IMG/VR virus record: IMGVR_UViG_3300027839_000082
Span: 1 to 20,392 of that record
Length of the DNA: 20,392 nucleotides
Source of the DNA: a virus
Direction: 5' to 3' (one strand)
Under the pieces are notes generated by a model. It was given only the letters and a program-made list of their open reading frames with translations, was not told the origin of the DNA and did no database searches. This document shows positions 12,334-20,164 of the stretch, piece after piece. The number at the start of each line of letters is the position of its first letter. The first letter of the stretch is position 1. The position numbers and the translations under genes are program-made.

Positions 12334-13301
12334 GTACATATTTAGAAACGATTTGCACACAAGAAGATATGCAATCAATTTTACCATCGCTTGGTGAATA
12401 CAATCGGAATACAGTTTTAACCACCTGGGCGATATATTCTGGGAATGTTTACAAGTCGGCAAGTTCTGGGAGAGTAGACATTTTATATCGAGATGGAAAC
12501 GAATTAACATTGGCTGCTAATTTGGCAGCGGTTGATTCTGATGGGGAATATTTTTACGATAGTTCTAAGGATGTGGTTTATTTATTTAGTTCCGCAAGCC
12601 CTTCAACAAGCCACACAATAGAGTCGGGGAAAGACTTCACGGATACAGTTACAGAAGCAAGAAATCGTGCTTCAGAACTGGTTAGATCAATGGTAGCAAA
12701 ACCAATCTATAAAAGAAAAGGGGTCGGCTATCAAGGAGAAACAACCAGGAATTATGACGAGGTATTAATCTTATCTGCTGCAGCTATCGCAGTTGCTTTA
12801 ATGGTTAGACCTTTTGATTCAGAACTTGCCACAGAGATTGAAGAAAAATATAATAATGAGGGAGATCCCCCAGGAATTCTACAGCTTATAAGAGATGGTT
12901 TTATTAAACTCCATCACGAATTCTCGGCTGATCGCAGTCAAGGATTGATTATTCCAGTTAGTGTTAATTCCTCTACAACTGGAAGCATCGTTGATATATC
13001 TGGATCTCCTTCAAGAACTGATATGCTAAGAATACAAATAACAACTGGTGGAACTTTGGCTTATGGAACAGCATCACCAGTTAAATATAAAGTATTGGCA
13101 TCTGACGATACTGGAGTTCAGACAACTACAATAGTAGAAGGAGAAACATTAACTGGGGGCTATGATACTTTAGGAATGGGATTAAGGTTTAAAGGATCTC
13201 AGGGAGTATTTACTTCTGGAGATTATTGGTTTGTCGATGCAATATCTGGAACGCCAGAAACTCAGAATCCAATTAGAACCTCAACTGCACGGAGATATTA
13301 A
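12330..13301 (+). CDS. Neck / head-tail connector-like protein with C-terminal beta domain
   Basis: The product is 323 residues in two parts. Residues 1-205 contain a beta-rich start (IYSGNVYKSASSGRVDILYRDG; EYFYDSSKDVVYLFS), then helices (VTEARNRASELVRSMVAKPIY; VLILSAAAIAVALMVRPF; LQLIRDGFIKLHHEFSA) of the kind seen in head-tail connector proteins. Residues from about 207 form a Thr/Gly/Ser-rich beta domain that begins LIIPVSVNSSTTGSIVDISG and reads like a decoration or immunoglobulin-like add-on. Such proteins extend the portal to form the neck. The place just before a tail-terminator-like gene supports this. The family match is by layout only. Confidence 0.5.
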   Translation: MSTYLETICTQEDMQSILPSLGEYNRNTVLTTWAIYSGNVYKSASSGRVDILYRDGNELTLAANLAAVDSDGEYFYDSSKDVVYLFSSASPSTSHTIESGKDFTDTVTEARNRASELVRSMVAKPIYKRKGVGYQGETTRNYDEVLILSAAAIAVALMVRPFDSELATEIEEKYNNEGDPPGILQLIRDGFIKLHHEFSADRSQGLIIPVSVNSSTTGSIVDISGSPSRTDMLRIQITTGGTLAYGTASPVKYKVLASDDTGVQTTTIVEGETLTGGYDTLGMGLRFKGSQGVFTSGDYWFVDAISGTPETQNPIRTSTARRY

Positions 13302-13825
13302 TGGCAATAGTTTTTAAGCCAAATCATAGAAGAATGCTGGATGCTTTGACTGATATTATTTCAACGGAGTTTACAGGAACACCAATTTATTATGAAGATC
13401 CAGATAGATTTAAATCGAGGTCGTCCCAATTCTTTAGTCTAATTCCAGGCGAAAGTACATTAGTTCAATCTTATGCTGGTGGTTCATTAAGGGGCTACCA
13501 GGTTTCAATCAGATATTATCTAAGGAAGCCGAGACTGGATAACTACAGAACGAATGTATTTGATTTTATGGCTGATCGTGGGGAAAGGTTAATCAGGCTA
13601 ATTAATAATAAGAATAAGTATGAGGATTCTGTAAACACTTTTTCTGAATTGGATACTACGTTTGGTACTTTAGCCGATGTCTTTTCTTCTATCATTACCT
13701 ATAGATGGCACAATGGCAGAATAGATAATATTGATTACGATCCGTCAAGATCCGAGAGAGAGAATAAAAGAGATTTACAGATTTTTGAAGCAGATTTTTT
13801 GTGTAACGTAATGGAGACAACATAA
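13301..13825 (+). CDS. Tail terminator / tail completion-like protein
   Basis: The product is 174 residues, mixed alpha/beta. A first helix (MLDALTDIISTEF) is followed by a strand pair, a central GYQVSIRYYLRKPR strand (about 68-81), a helix with DFMADRGERLIRLINN, and a final strand block (RENKRDLQIFEADFLCNV). A short N-terminal helix, an amphipathic strand and a second helix before a closing strand fit the gpU-like or gp17-like tail terminators that cap the tube and join it to the neck. The call rests mainly on its position between the connector-like gene and the tail tube. It starts within the previous stop (TAATG). Confidence 0.55.
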   Translation: MAIVFKPNHRRMLDALTDIISTEFTGTPIYYEDPDRFKSRSSQFFSLIPGESTLVQSYAGGSLRGYQVSIRYYLRKPRLDNYRTNVFDFMADRGERLIRLINNKNKYEDSVNTFSELDTTFGTLADVFSSIITYRWHNGRIDNIDYDPSRSERENKRDLQIFEADFLCNVMETT

Positions 13826-14004
13826 TGAAAGTAAAAGCTGGACCATTTTTCGGGAGAATTTCAGAAGCGAGAGATTACTTTCGTTTGGGAAAAGAGACTT
13901 GGAAAAAATTAGGAAAAGGTGAATCCGTAGATATTGAACCACCGGAAGAACTGGTGCGTAAAAACTACTTAATCAAAATAAAAAAAGAAAAGGAGAATAA
14001 ATAA
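13825..14004 (+). CDS. 59-residue small basic protein in the tail operon
   Basis: My own translation gives 59 residues: MKVKAGPFFGRISEARDYFR at the start, a central acidic turn (ESVDIEPPEELVRKNY) and a very basic end (KIKKEKENK). Both ends overlap neighbours by one base (TAATG on each side), strong evidence that it is translated. I do not recognise it. Small proteins between the tail terminator and tube genes occur in many long-tailed phages and are often minor neck components; that is context only. The strong AAAGGAGA site for the tube gene lies inside its 3' end. Confidence 0.65.
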   Translation: MKVKAGPFFGRISEARDYFRLGKETWKKLGKGESVDIEPPEELVRKNYLIKIKKEKENK

Positions 14005-15032
14005 TGGCACAAGTTTATTCTGGGAAAAAATACTCCCTTTTCTTAGGACGACAGACAGATGCTTCTACACCAGTAGCTATGGGAACTGCTCAATCTGCAA
14101 ATGGTGAATTTGTAGTATTAGATGTTGCTTCCATAACTGATATAGATTTTACTGGTGGATTGGTAACAGATCGGACACTAAGAACAGGACAACAAGTCAA
14201 ACGATTGACAGATCACTATGTAAGTGAAAAAGGAGCCACAAAGACATTCGCTTTTGAATGGGTTGTTTCTCATAAAGAAGGTTTAATGATATTGCTTGAA
14301 CTGATAAGCGATGGCGATGTTTTGACACCATACACAATCTTAGGAAATTACGAAGCTAAAACCTATGCGGTCGCAGCTTCAACTGGCGCATTAGCTACGA
14401 TAATTCTGAAGAATTTAGATTCAAATAAAGCAGCCGGTCAAGATAGGCTTATGCAGGATGCGGCACTTACAAGTCTTAGCCTAAGAATGGAAGCTGGCAC
14501 ATCTGGCGGTCGGTTGATCGCAAGCGGTACTTTTATGAGTGGACATACTGTAAGCACGGCAAGCACAAGCGTTGTTCCAGATGGGGCGCAGAATTCTTTT
14601 GTGAAAAGCCTCTATGATATGACAACTAAAACAATAGACGGAGTCGCTGTGATTGTTAATTCATTTTCATTAGACATAACCAATCCTTGCGTAAGAGTTG
14701 GATATGATGCTACTGGCGATGCTGAAGGTTATTCAAGAGCAGGGGAAACCACCTGCGTTGGATCTATGAATGTTCTATACAATGAGAATTCAGATGCTTT
14801 CTTGGCTACAGTTCTACAGAATCCAGCAACGACTCCAGGGGCAGTAGCTGCCGTTTTATTTGCAGACGCAGCCATTGGTTCTGGTGCTTTGGGATTTAGT
14901 ATTCCACAAGCGGTATTGACGAGCCATACTGTTTCAATGGAAGGTGCTGAAGAAGGCATGATGCTTGAAGTCGGTTTTGAGGGAACTGCTTTAACTACTG
15001 AAAAGTTGTATGAAATAGATGTGAGTCCTTGA
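14004..15032 (+). CDS. Major tail tube protein
   Basis: The product is 342 residues, beta-rich with few charges and no membrane segment. It opens with YSGKKYSLFLGRQTDAST and SANGEFVVLDVASITDIDFTGG, typical of tube subunits. A long Ala/Ser/Thr-rich middle follows, and a TVSMEGAEEGMMLEVGFEGT strand pair lies near the end. Tube proteins stack as hexameric rings around the tape measure. The gene has the best ribosome site in the window (AAAGGAGA, about eight bases upstream), as expected for an abundant protein, and lies between the terminator-like gene and the assembly chaperones. The length exceeds the usual 150-250 residues, so an extra decoration domain is likely in the C-terminal half. Confidence 0.75.
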   Translation: MAQVYSGKKYSLFLGRQTDASTPVAMGTAQSANGEFVVLDVASITDIDFTGGLVTDRTLRTGQQVKRLTDHYVSEKGATKTFAFEWVVSHKEGLMILLELISDGDVLTPYTILGNYEAKTYAVAASTGALATIILKNLDSNKAAGQDRLMQDAALTSLSLRMEAGTSGGRLIASGTFMSGHTVSTASTSVVPDGAQNSFVKSLYDMTTKTIDGVAVIVNSFSLDITNPCVRVGYDATGDAEGYSRAGETTCVGSMNVLYNENSDAFLATVLQNPATTPGAVAAVLFADAAIGSGALGFSIPQAVLTSHTVSMEGAEEGMMLEVGFEGTALTTEKLYEIDVSP

Positions 15033-15058
15033 TAAAATAAAAAACAGGAGATAGAGAG

Positions 15059-15325
15059 ATGAAAGTAAAAGCCATTGGTAAGGATTGGGATGTAAACGAT
15101 GCTACATACAAACAGCGCAGGGATATTTACAGGATAAATGTCAAGGCGTTCTGGGATGGCAAGGTTGACCCCGATCAATATTATGAGGTATTGGAGAAAT
15201 GCGCAGAGGTTTCTGGATTAAAAGAGAAAGATTTTAAGGATCTTTCAATGGTTGAGGTGGATCAATTACTTCAATCTATTTTAACCAGTTATCTTGGATT
15301 GGAAAAAAAAGTAGATGGGGATTAA
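15059..15325 (+). CDS. Tail assembly chaperone, short form (gpG-like)
   Basis: The product is 88 residues ending at TAA 15323-15325. It is helical and charged (KQRRDIYRINVKAFWDGKVD; YYEVLEKCAEVSGLKEKDF) with a final helix VEVDQLLQSILTSYLGLEKK. It has a good AGGAG site nine bases before the ATG. The place between tube and tape measure, and the slippery run near its end, identify it as the short member of the lambda gpG/gpGT-type chaperone pair that coats the tape measure during tail assembly. It is not expected in the mature virion. Confidence 0.82.
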   Translation: MKVKAIGKDWDVNDATYKQRRDIYRINVKAFWDGKVDPDQYYEVLEKCAEVSGLKEKDFKDLSMVEVDQLLQSILTSYLGLEKKVDGD

Positions 15326-15726
15326 GTCTTTTTGTTTGGGCTACTTACTACAAACTGGAGTCTATAGATCGGTTTTTAGAATTTCCCTACAGGGCTCAAT
15401 CCCCCATCTCGGCAGAATTTAAGGAGTTTAAAAACGAGGCAGATATATGGAAAGAAGTTGAAGCGATTGCTGAACTTGCTAAAACTTCAAAGACAAGAAC
15501 TATGGGCCACTTATTATATGATCTTGTTCCTTTATTTGCCTCACCTCCTTTACTCGTTAAAGATTGGATGGTAGACATTATGAACGAATATCATTGGATT
15601 AAAAATTGGAATATATCGCCAGGAAACTTAGATGATATTTCCGCATTTCGTCTTGATTGCTGGACAATTATCGAAAATGAATTAACTCAAATTCAAATGA
15701 ACGAAAGAAATAAAGATGGCGTCTAA
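15059..15726 (+). CDS. Tail assembly chaperone, -1 frameshift fusion (gpGT-like)
   Basis: This is the long product: 84 codons of the short chaperone to 15310, then 138 residues in the -1 frame starting at AGT 15310-15312 (SRWGLSLFVWATYYKLESID and onward) to the TAA at 15724-15726. The -1 frame is open from 15256 to 15726, yet its first ATG is at 15502, deep inside conserved-looking coding text, so it needs a frameshift to be translated whole. The fusion is 222 residues. The G and T parts together recruit tube subunits to the tape measure. The T part overlaps the tape-measure start by 11 bases. Frame and slippery site are seen directly; the frameshift rate is unknown. Confidence 0.85.
15304..15310 (+). 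other. Slippery heptamer A AAA AAA
   Basis: Zero-frame codons are GAA AAA AAA GTA, so two lysine tRNAs can slip back one base and still pair fully with AAA. The heptamer resembles the bacterial dnaX site A AAA AAG. The zero-frame stop follows at 15323-15325. Confidence 0.85.
15313..15409 (+). promoter_or_regulatory. Candidate frameshift-stimulating long-range RNA stem
   Basis: AGATGGGGATT (15313-15323) is complementary to AATCCCCCATCT (15398-15409), giving 11 pairs with a single bulged C. The 5' arm starts two bases after the slippery heptamer, and the loop is 74 bases. The arm covers the first base of the zero-frame stop codon. Placement and length fit a stimulator, but the loop is longer than usual and the fold is not tested. 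Confidence 0.5.
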
Positions 15727-17695
15727 AAGAATATTTGACATAATTTTTAAGACTAAGGGAACTGATAAAGCTAAGAGTGCGGTTAAAGGTTTGGGGAGTG
15801 CTTTAGGTACAATCGTAAAAGTTGGTGCATTAGCAGGGGCAGGAATTGCAGCTTTATCCGTAAAGCTTGCAGGAGATTTCAGTAAAAATTTAAGAGAAGT
15901 TTCCACCTTGATGGATAATACTTCTGAAAAAAGTATTAAAAAGATGGGAAAGGAATTAAGACTTTTATCCCAGACTTCTGGTCTCGCATTATCTTCTTTA
16001 TCAAAAGCAAAATATGATATAGTATCTGCTGGCTTTTCTGGTGCGGCTCAATCTGCGCAAGTCCTTGCAGCTTCTTCTCAGCTTGCCGTTGGAGGTGTTA
16101 CTTCTGCCGCATCTGCAGCCGATCTTTTAACCACTTCTTTAAACGCTTATGGATTAGGTGCGGATCAAGTAAACGATGTAAGTGATACTCTATTCACTAC
16201 AGTCAGGCTTGGGAAAACAACGATGGACGAGCTGGCCGGATCGCTTGGTAAAGTTCTTCCAATAGCTAAAGCATCGGGGGTTTCTTTATCTGATATTGGT
16301 GCAGCAATGGCTTCATTAACCGCAGGCGGTATTAATACGGCTGAATCAACGACCGCCTTAAGAGGGGCAATCATAGCGTTAACTGCCCCGACAGAAGCGG
16401 CAGCAAAAGCTATGAAAGTCGGGGGAATAGAAGCAAAAAGATTTGATGATGGTTCATTTGATTTACTGGAAACAATTAAACAATTTGAGGGAATGGATCC
16501 AGCGGCATTAAGAAAATTTATTCCTGACATCAGTGCTTCCGTAGCAGTCTCCGCATTAGCAAATAATGTGGAAGGATTAAGCGATAATTTACTGGCTTTT
16601 GAAGATAGGGCTGGGGCATCAGAAACCGCTTTTAATAAGATGGCTGGCGAGTTTAATACTCAAATGGCTATGCTTAAAAATACCTCTCAATCTGTTATGA
16701 TTGAAATTGGCAATGTAATTATAGATGCAATTCTTCCTTCAATAACTTCAGCAAACGAATCTTTAGCAACGATGGGAGAAATTGGCTGGGATGTTATAGC
16801 TGGCAGACTTGTTGAAAACATGGATGTGTTAAAGAATCTTGCCGTCCAAAGTTTCGAAATTATAGGGGCTGAATTGGGCATAGTAGCACAAAAGACAATC
16901 GCACTTCTTCCAGGATGGTTAGGGGGAAGCGATACAAAAGCCCAAGAAAACATAGACATCTATGAAAAAGAAATTAAAGATCGTATGGCAATCATAGGCT
17001 TTGACATTCAGGCTTTAACTAAAGAATTGACTGAGCCTGGACCAGTAAATGAAGAAGTCTGGGGTGAATGGCAAGAGGGCATGAATGCGATGTTTGGCGA
17101 TATGAAAATAGGCGAAGAACTCTGGACAGCACCAGAACCCAAACTAATGAAAGGGATTGATTCTTATGCCGACTCAATGCTTAAAGCTAAAATTCAAGCT
17201 GGAAATTTAGCTGCAGCCGAAGCGATGAAAAGGAAAACCATCGAAGAATCACTTGCAGCAACTGCAAAAGCCGCAGCATTAAATGCTACAAGTGCAGAGG
17301 ATGCTATGGAAAGAGTTGTAAGAGCAGCATATATGGAAGCGGTTGCGAAACAAATTGCAAAGATAATTGTAGGCGTTCCTTTCCCTTTTAATATCGGGCT
17401 TGCTGCAGGGGCAGCTGGAATTATGAGTGGCCTGTTTGATGGTGCTGTAGGAGCAGCGAAGAAAATAAAATTTGCTCAGTTCGGAATGAATGAGATGGTT
17501 TCTCAACCGACTTTAATTATGGCAGGAGAAGCTGGGCCAGAGCGTGTAAGTATAACTCCAGCATCAAGACCATCTTCAGAGCAAGGCGGTGGGGGAATGA
17601 CGATCAACTTTCTTGGGCCAGTAACGAATAAGGAATTTGTAAGGGATACAATTATTCCCGAAATTAATCGGGTGCAAGGTTTGGGATTAGCTTAG
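15716..17695 (+). CDS. Tape measure protein
   Basis: The product is 659 residues, mostly helical and Ala-rich. The N-terminal FDIIFKTKGTDKAKSAVKGL followed by a hydrophobic helix (about 31-53) starts a TP901-type tape measure core. The region 90-300, including SLSKAKYDIVSAGFSG, GLGADQVNDVSDTLFTTVRL and TTMDELAGSLGKVLPIAKAS, matches that core closely. A second hydrophobic stretch lies at about 543-575 (KIIVGVPFPFNIGLAAGAAG). The C-terminus (ELAG-like text ending MAGEAGPERVSITPA) is also typical. Using the usual rule of about 1.5 angstrom per residue, the tail would be about 100 nm. It is ejected early and may form the channel in the inner membrane. The ATG sits inside the end of the chaperone fusion. 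Confidence 0.9.
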   Translation: MASKRIFDIIFKTKGTDKAKSAVKGLGSALGTIVKVGALAGAGIAALSVKLAGDFSKNLREVSTLMDNTSEKSIKKMGKELRLLSQTSGLALSSLSKAKYDIVSAGFSGAAQSAQVLAASSQLAVGGVTSAASAADLLTTSLNAYGLGADQVNDVSDTLFTTVRLGKTTMDELAGSLGKVLPIAKASGVSLSDIGAAMASLTAGGINTAESTTALRGAIIALTAPTEAAAKAMKVGGIEAKRFDDGSFDLLETIKQFEGMDPAALRKFIPDISASVAVSALANNVEGLSDNLLAFEDRAGASETAFNKMAGEFNTQMAMLKNTSQSVMIEIGNVIIDAILPSITSANESLATMGEIGWDVIAGRLVENMDVLKNLAVQSFEIIGAELGIVAQKTIALLPGWLGGSDTKAQENIDIYEKEIKDRMAIIGFDIQALTKELTEPGPVNEEVWGEWQEGMNAMFGDMKIGEELWTAPEPKLMKGIDSYADSMLKAKIQAGNLAAAEAMKRKTIEESLAATAKAAALNATSAEDAMERVVRAAYMEAVAKQIAKIIVGVPFPFNIGLAAGAAGIMSGLFDGAVGAAKKIKFAQFGMNEMVSQPTLIMAGEAGPERVSITPASRPSSEQGGGGMTINFLGPVTNKEFVRDTIIPEINRVQGLGLA

Positions 17696-19708
17696 ATGCC
17701 ATTGTCTAAAGGATCTTGGTCTCCAACTTCAGGAATGCGAGAGAATTGGCTTATCCAAGTTCATGAAACAGATGGAAGTGGGTTTAAATCATTTTCTTTC
17801 TTTGATCAAACTGTAAACAGCGTTGCTTATTCTGGCGTTGTAATAAATAATCCATCAATAAGAGAGTCGATTGATATTTTCCGATCCTCTTTTGCTGTGA
17901 GCAATTTAAATTTAGAGTTACAAGACGATTCCGATTTAAGACAGGATTTTTTATTCGGAAGCAATTACTATTTAAATGGAGATGTTAAAGTTTTTTCTTG
18001 CCTGGACTCAGGGACAGTTGCAAACCTCAATAATGTTCCGCAGATATATCAAGGCAGATTAGAATCTGTAAGCCATAATGATAATACAGTCACTTTAAAT
18101 ATTGTTGCAAAAAGACCTTATGATAATGTTACAGTTCCAAAAGTTTATAGTGCTGAAAATGTAGTAGCACCTTTGGTTTATGGGGATTATTCTGGCCACG
18201 ATTCAATCAAGACGAATGGGACTCCAAATAATTGGAGGGCAATCCCTTTTACTAAATTTGATTCAACTGGAATGTCTTTTATAAGTGGAACTCTTGCCGA
18301 AACTTCTCAAGAGGTATCTACATATATTCCAAATTATGATATGTTTATAAAATATCATGGGGGAACTTATAATAATGCGACTGCTGGCAGTGTTAAAGTT
18401 TTTAAAATACCAGTTTCTGGAAAACATATTTATCAAGCAGCACCAGTTTCTAATAGTGCTATCACTACAAGTTCTGAAATAACTGCTGCAAATTTATCTA
18501 ATACTTATGATTTAAATGATTCTACCGAAGGCACATTAACATTTCCGATTGGATCAGTCTCCGCAGCAACTTATTCCTATAAAGAGAGATATGTTTTTGA
18601 CAGTGTTTTGGAAATAGGTCAAGCAGCAAGAGTTACTTATGATGTAACTGGATATAATAATGTAACCGAAGTGAATGTTCAACTAATATTATTAGATGCT
18701 GACGGAGCAAATGCTGGCACAGGCGTAGAAGATGTGGCTGCTGCAAATGTAAGCAATAGAACTGTTAAAGTAATAGCTACTGCTGATGCTGTAAGTGTTG
18801 ATGTATTAGTAAAATTTGAATATTCAAGCGGTGTAAGTCCAGTTGCAGTTGTAGAAATTAAAGAGGTGTTTGCTTATATTATAAAATTTAAAGAAGATGT
18901 TAAATTTATTTATAGTGCAGCAGATGGAGAAACACAAGGTTATAAAGGAAGTTCAACCAGAGTAAGTAAAATTCACGAGGCTCACAGATCTTTTGTTCAT
19001 AATATATTAGGTGTAGATACAGATGGGGGAGGAAGCGATGATCCAGATGGTTGGTCAGACCTAAACACTTCAAGGGCTTCCTGGACTTGTAGGTATAATT
19101 TATTGGATACTATCCCAGCAAAAAAGTTTTTAGATAAGATTCAATTTGAAGGTGGATTTGTAAGTACATTTTCAGCTTCTGGGGATGTTAAGTATATATA
19201 TGTAAAAGATTCTTATTCCTCAGCCGATCACACTTTAGATAAAAACGATCTGGCTGATGTGTCCTTTTCACATACTCCGCTTTCGAGCTTAATAACAGAT
19301 ATCTTAGTTAATTATGATCCACACCCAGCTAAAAAAAGTCATTACAGAAGTCAGACAACTGCTTCAGAATCAACGATTAGATCTAATTATAACATAGCAA
19401 CCGCACAAGTTGTTAATTATAATTTAGATGCCTTAGTTGGGGCAATAGGTTCTGATCTAACGCCTTCTTCTGCTAATTCTGGATTTATTGATTATTATGG
19501 CAATCTAAGATCTTCTCCAAGAGTTATTATAAAAGCTGGAATAGTAAATCCGACTTTATTTGATATGGAATTAGGAGACATTTGCACTTTTTCATCTATG
19601 CTTCCGGCAACTGTATTTAATAAAAGTTTCTCTGGAGTGCATTTTATGGTTACATCTTTGACAAGGAATTCTGGCAAATTACAAGCACAATTTATAGAGG
19701 TTAGTTAA
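17696..19708 (+). CDS. Large tail tip / hub-like protein
   Basis: The product is 670 residues and starts directly after the tape-measure stop. Residues 1-165 contain beta strands typical of hub or distal tail proteins (SIRESIDIFRSSFAVSNLNL; VPQIYQGRLESVSHNDN; VPKVYSAENVVAPLVYGDYS). Residues about 270-395 form a Ser/Thr/Val-rich insert (VLEIGQAARVTYDVTGYNNV; VDVLVKFEYSSG) that reads like a beta-sandwich and could bind sugars. The remainder (AKKFLDKIQFEGGFVSTFSA; SSLITDILVNYDPHP; GVHFMVTSLTRNSGKLQAQF) resembles the end of tail-hub domains in marine phages. Role: tail tip assembly and possibly adsorption. The family is inferred from order after the tape measure, as for lambda M/L/J or SPP1 gp19.1/gp21. 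Confidence 0.65.
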   Translation: MPLSKGSWSPTSGMRENWLIQVHETDGSGFKSFSFFDQTVNSVAYSGVVINNPSIRESIDIFRSSFAVSNLNLELQDDSDLRQDFLFGSNYYLNGDVKVFSCLDSGTVANLNNVPQIYQGRLESVSHNDNTVTLNIVAKRPYDNVTVPKVYSAENVVAPLVYGDYSGHDSIKTNGTPNNWRAIPFTKFDSTGMSFISGTLAETSQEVSTYIPNYDMFIKYHGGTYNNATAGSVKVFKIPVSGKHIYQAAPVSNSAITTSSEITAANLSNTYDLNDSTEGTLTFPIGSVSAATYSYKERYVFDSVLEIGQAARVTYDVTGYNNVTEVNVQLILLDADGANAGTGVEDVAAANVSNRTVKVIATADAVSVDVLVKFEYSSGVSPVAVVEIKEVFAYIIKFKEDVKFIYSAADGETQGYKGSSTRVSKIHEAHRSFVHNILGVDTDGGGSDDPDGWSDLNTSRASWTCRYNLLDTIPAKKFLDKIQFEGGFVSTFSASGDVKYIYVKDSYSSADHTLDKNDLADVSFSHTPLSSLITDILVNYDPHPAKKSHYRSQTTASESTIRSNYNIATAQVVNYNLDALVGAIGSDLTPSSANSGFIDYYGNLRSSPRVIIKAGIVNPTLFDMELGDICTFSSMLPATVFNKSFSGVHFMVTSLTRNSGKLQAQFIEVS

Positions 19709-20103
19709 TGGCAATTTCAACAGCAGCATTTGATGATGGCGACAATGGTGCGAGCAAAGCAAGTTTTACACCAAGCAGGAATCCAAATATAGGGGTTCAA
19801 TACGGCACGGATTATTCAGGAATCGTAAGGAATCAAGCCGTGGGTGGAGAAGTCTATACAGTAGAAAGATTTGGCAAGCGTAGATCGTGGTCAATGACTT
19901 ATGCTTTTTTAAGTTCTGCAGATCAGGTTTTATTACAGGCACTAATAGATTATGCGGGTGGCAGGAAAACTTTTTTTTATTTTAGCGAGGATACTTTTGC
20001 GACAACTGGCATCAAGGTTCGGTTTAACCAAGATTCATTCGCTTTCGAGGAAGTGGCACAAGGGGCAACAAGCATAACGCTCAGTATTATCGAGCAATTA
20101 TAG
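19708..20103 (+). CDS. Small distal tail protein
   Basis: The product is 131 residues, beta-rich with aromatic strand ends (VGGEVYTVERFGKRRSWSMT; GRKTFFYFSEDTF; KVRFNQDSFAFEEVAQGATS). The pattern 'RSWSMTYAFLSSADQVLLQALIDYAGGRKTFFY' as two blocks (strand, helix with a LxxLIDYxGG turn, strand) is the small tail protein seen after hub genes in many siphoviruses and resembles DUF2460-like or minor tail M-like folds. It probably closes the tail tip. It starts within the previous stop (TAATG) with a GAGG site and is the last gene of the late operon here. Confidence 0.6.
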   Translation: MAISTAAFDDGDNGASKASFTPSRNPNIGVQYGTDYSGIVRNQAVGGEVYTVERFGKRRSWSMTYAFLSSADQVLLQALIDYAGGRKTFFYFSEDTFATTGIKVRFNQDSFAFEEVAQGATSITLSIIEQL

Positions 20104-20106
20104 GTT

Positions 20107-20127
20107 TCTCTCCTCCTCTCTCCTCCT
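20107..20127 (+). repeat. Tandem polypyrimidine repeat with mirror symmetry
   Basis: CTCTCCTCCT occurs twice in tandem (20108-20117, 20118-20127), and the 15 bases 20107-20121 read the same forwards and backwards along one strand (mirror repeat centred on T20114). The transcript would contain CCUCCU twice, the same sequence as the 3' end of 16S rRNA that pairs with ribosome sites. Confidence 0.9.
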
Positions 20128-20164
20128 CCCCCTGGCGATAACATCAAAGGGGGGATTTCTTTTA
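20128..20164 (+). terminator. Intrinsic terminator of the tail operon
   Basis: CCCCCT (20128-20133) pairs with AGGGGG (20148-20153) around a 14-base loop, followed by ATTTCTTTTAATTT. It lies 25 bases after the last tail gene. The stem is short but GC-only except one pair, so termination is likely though perhaps incomplete. Confidence 0.7.

Noticed and set aside
15502-15726. A free-standing 74-residue ORF from the ATG at 15502
   Set aside because: It is the end of the -1 frame of the chaperone fusion; the same frame carries coding-like text back to at least 15310, and no ribosome site precedes this ATG.
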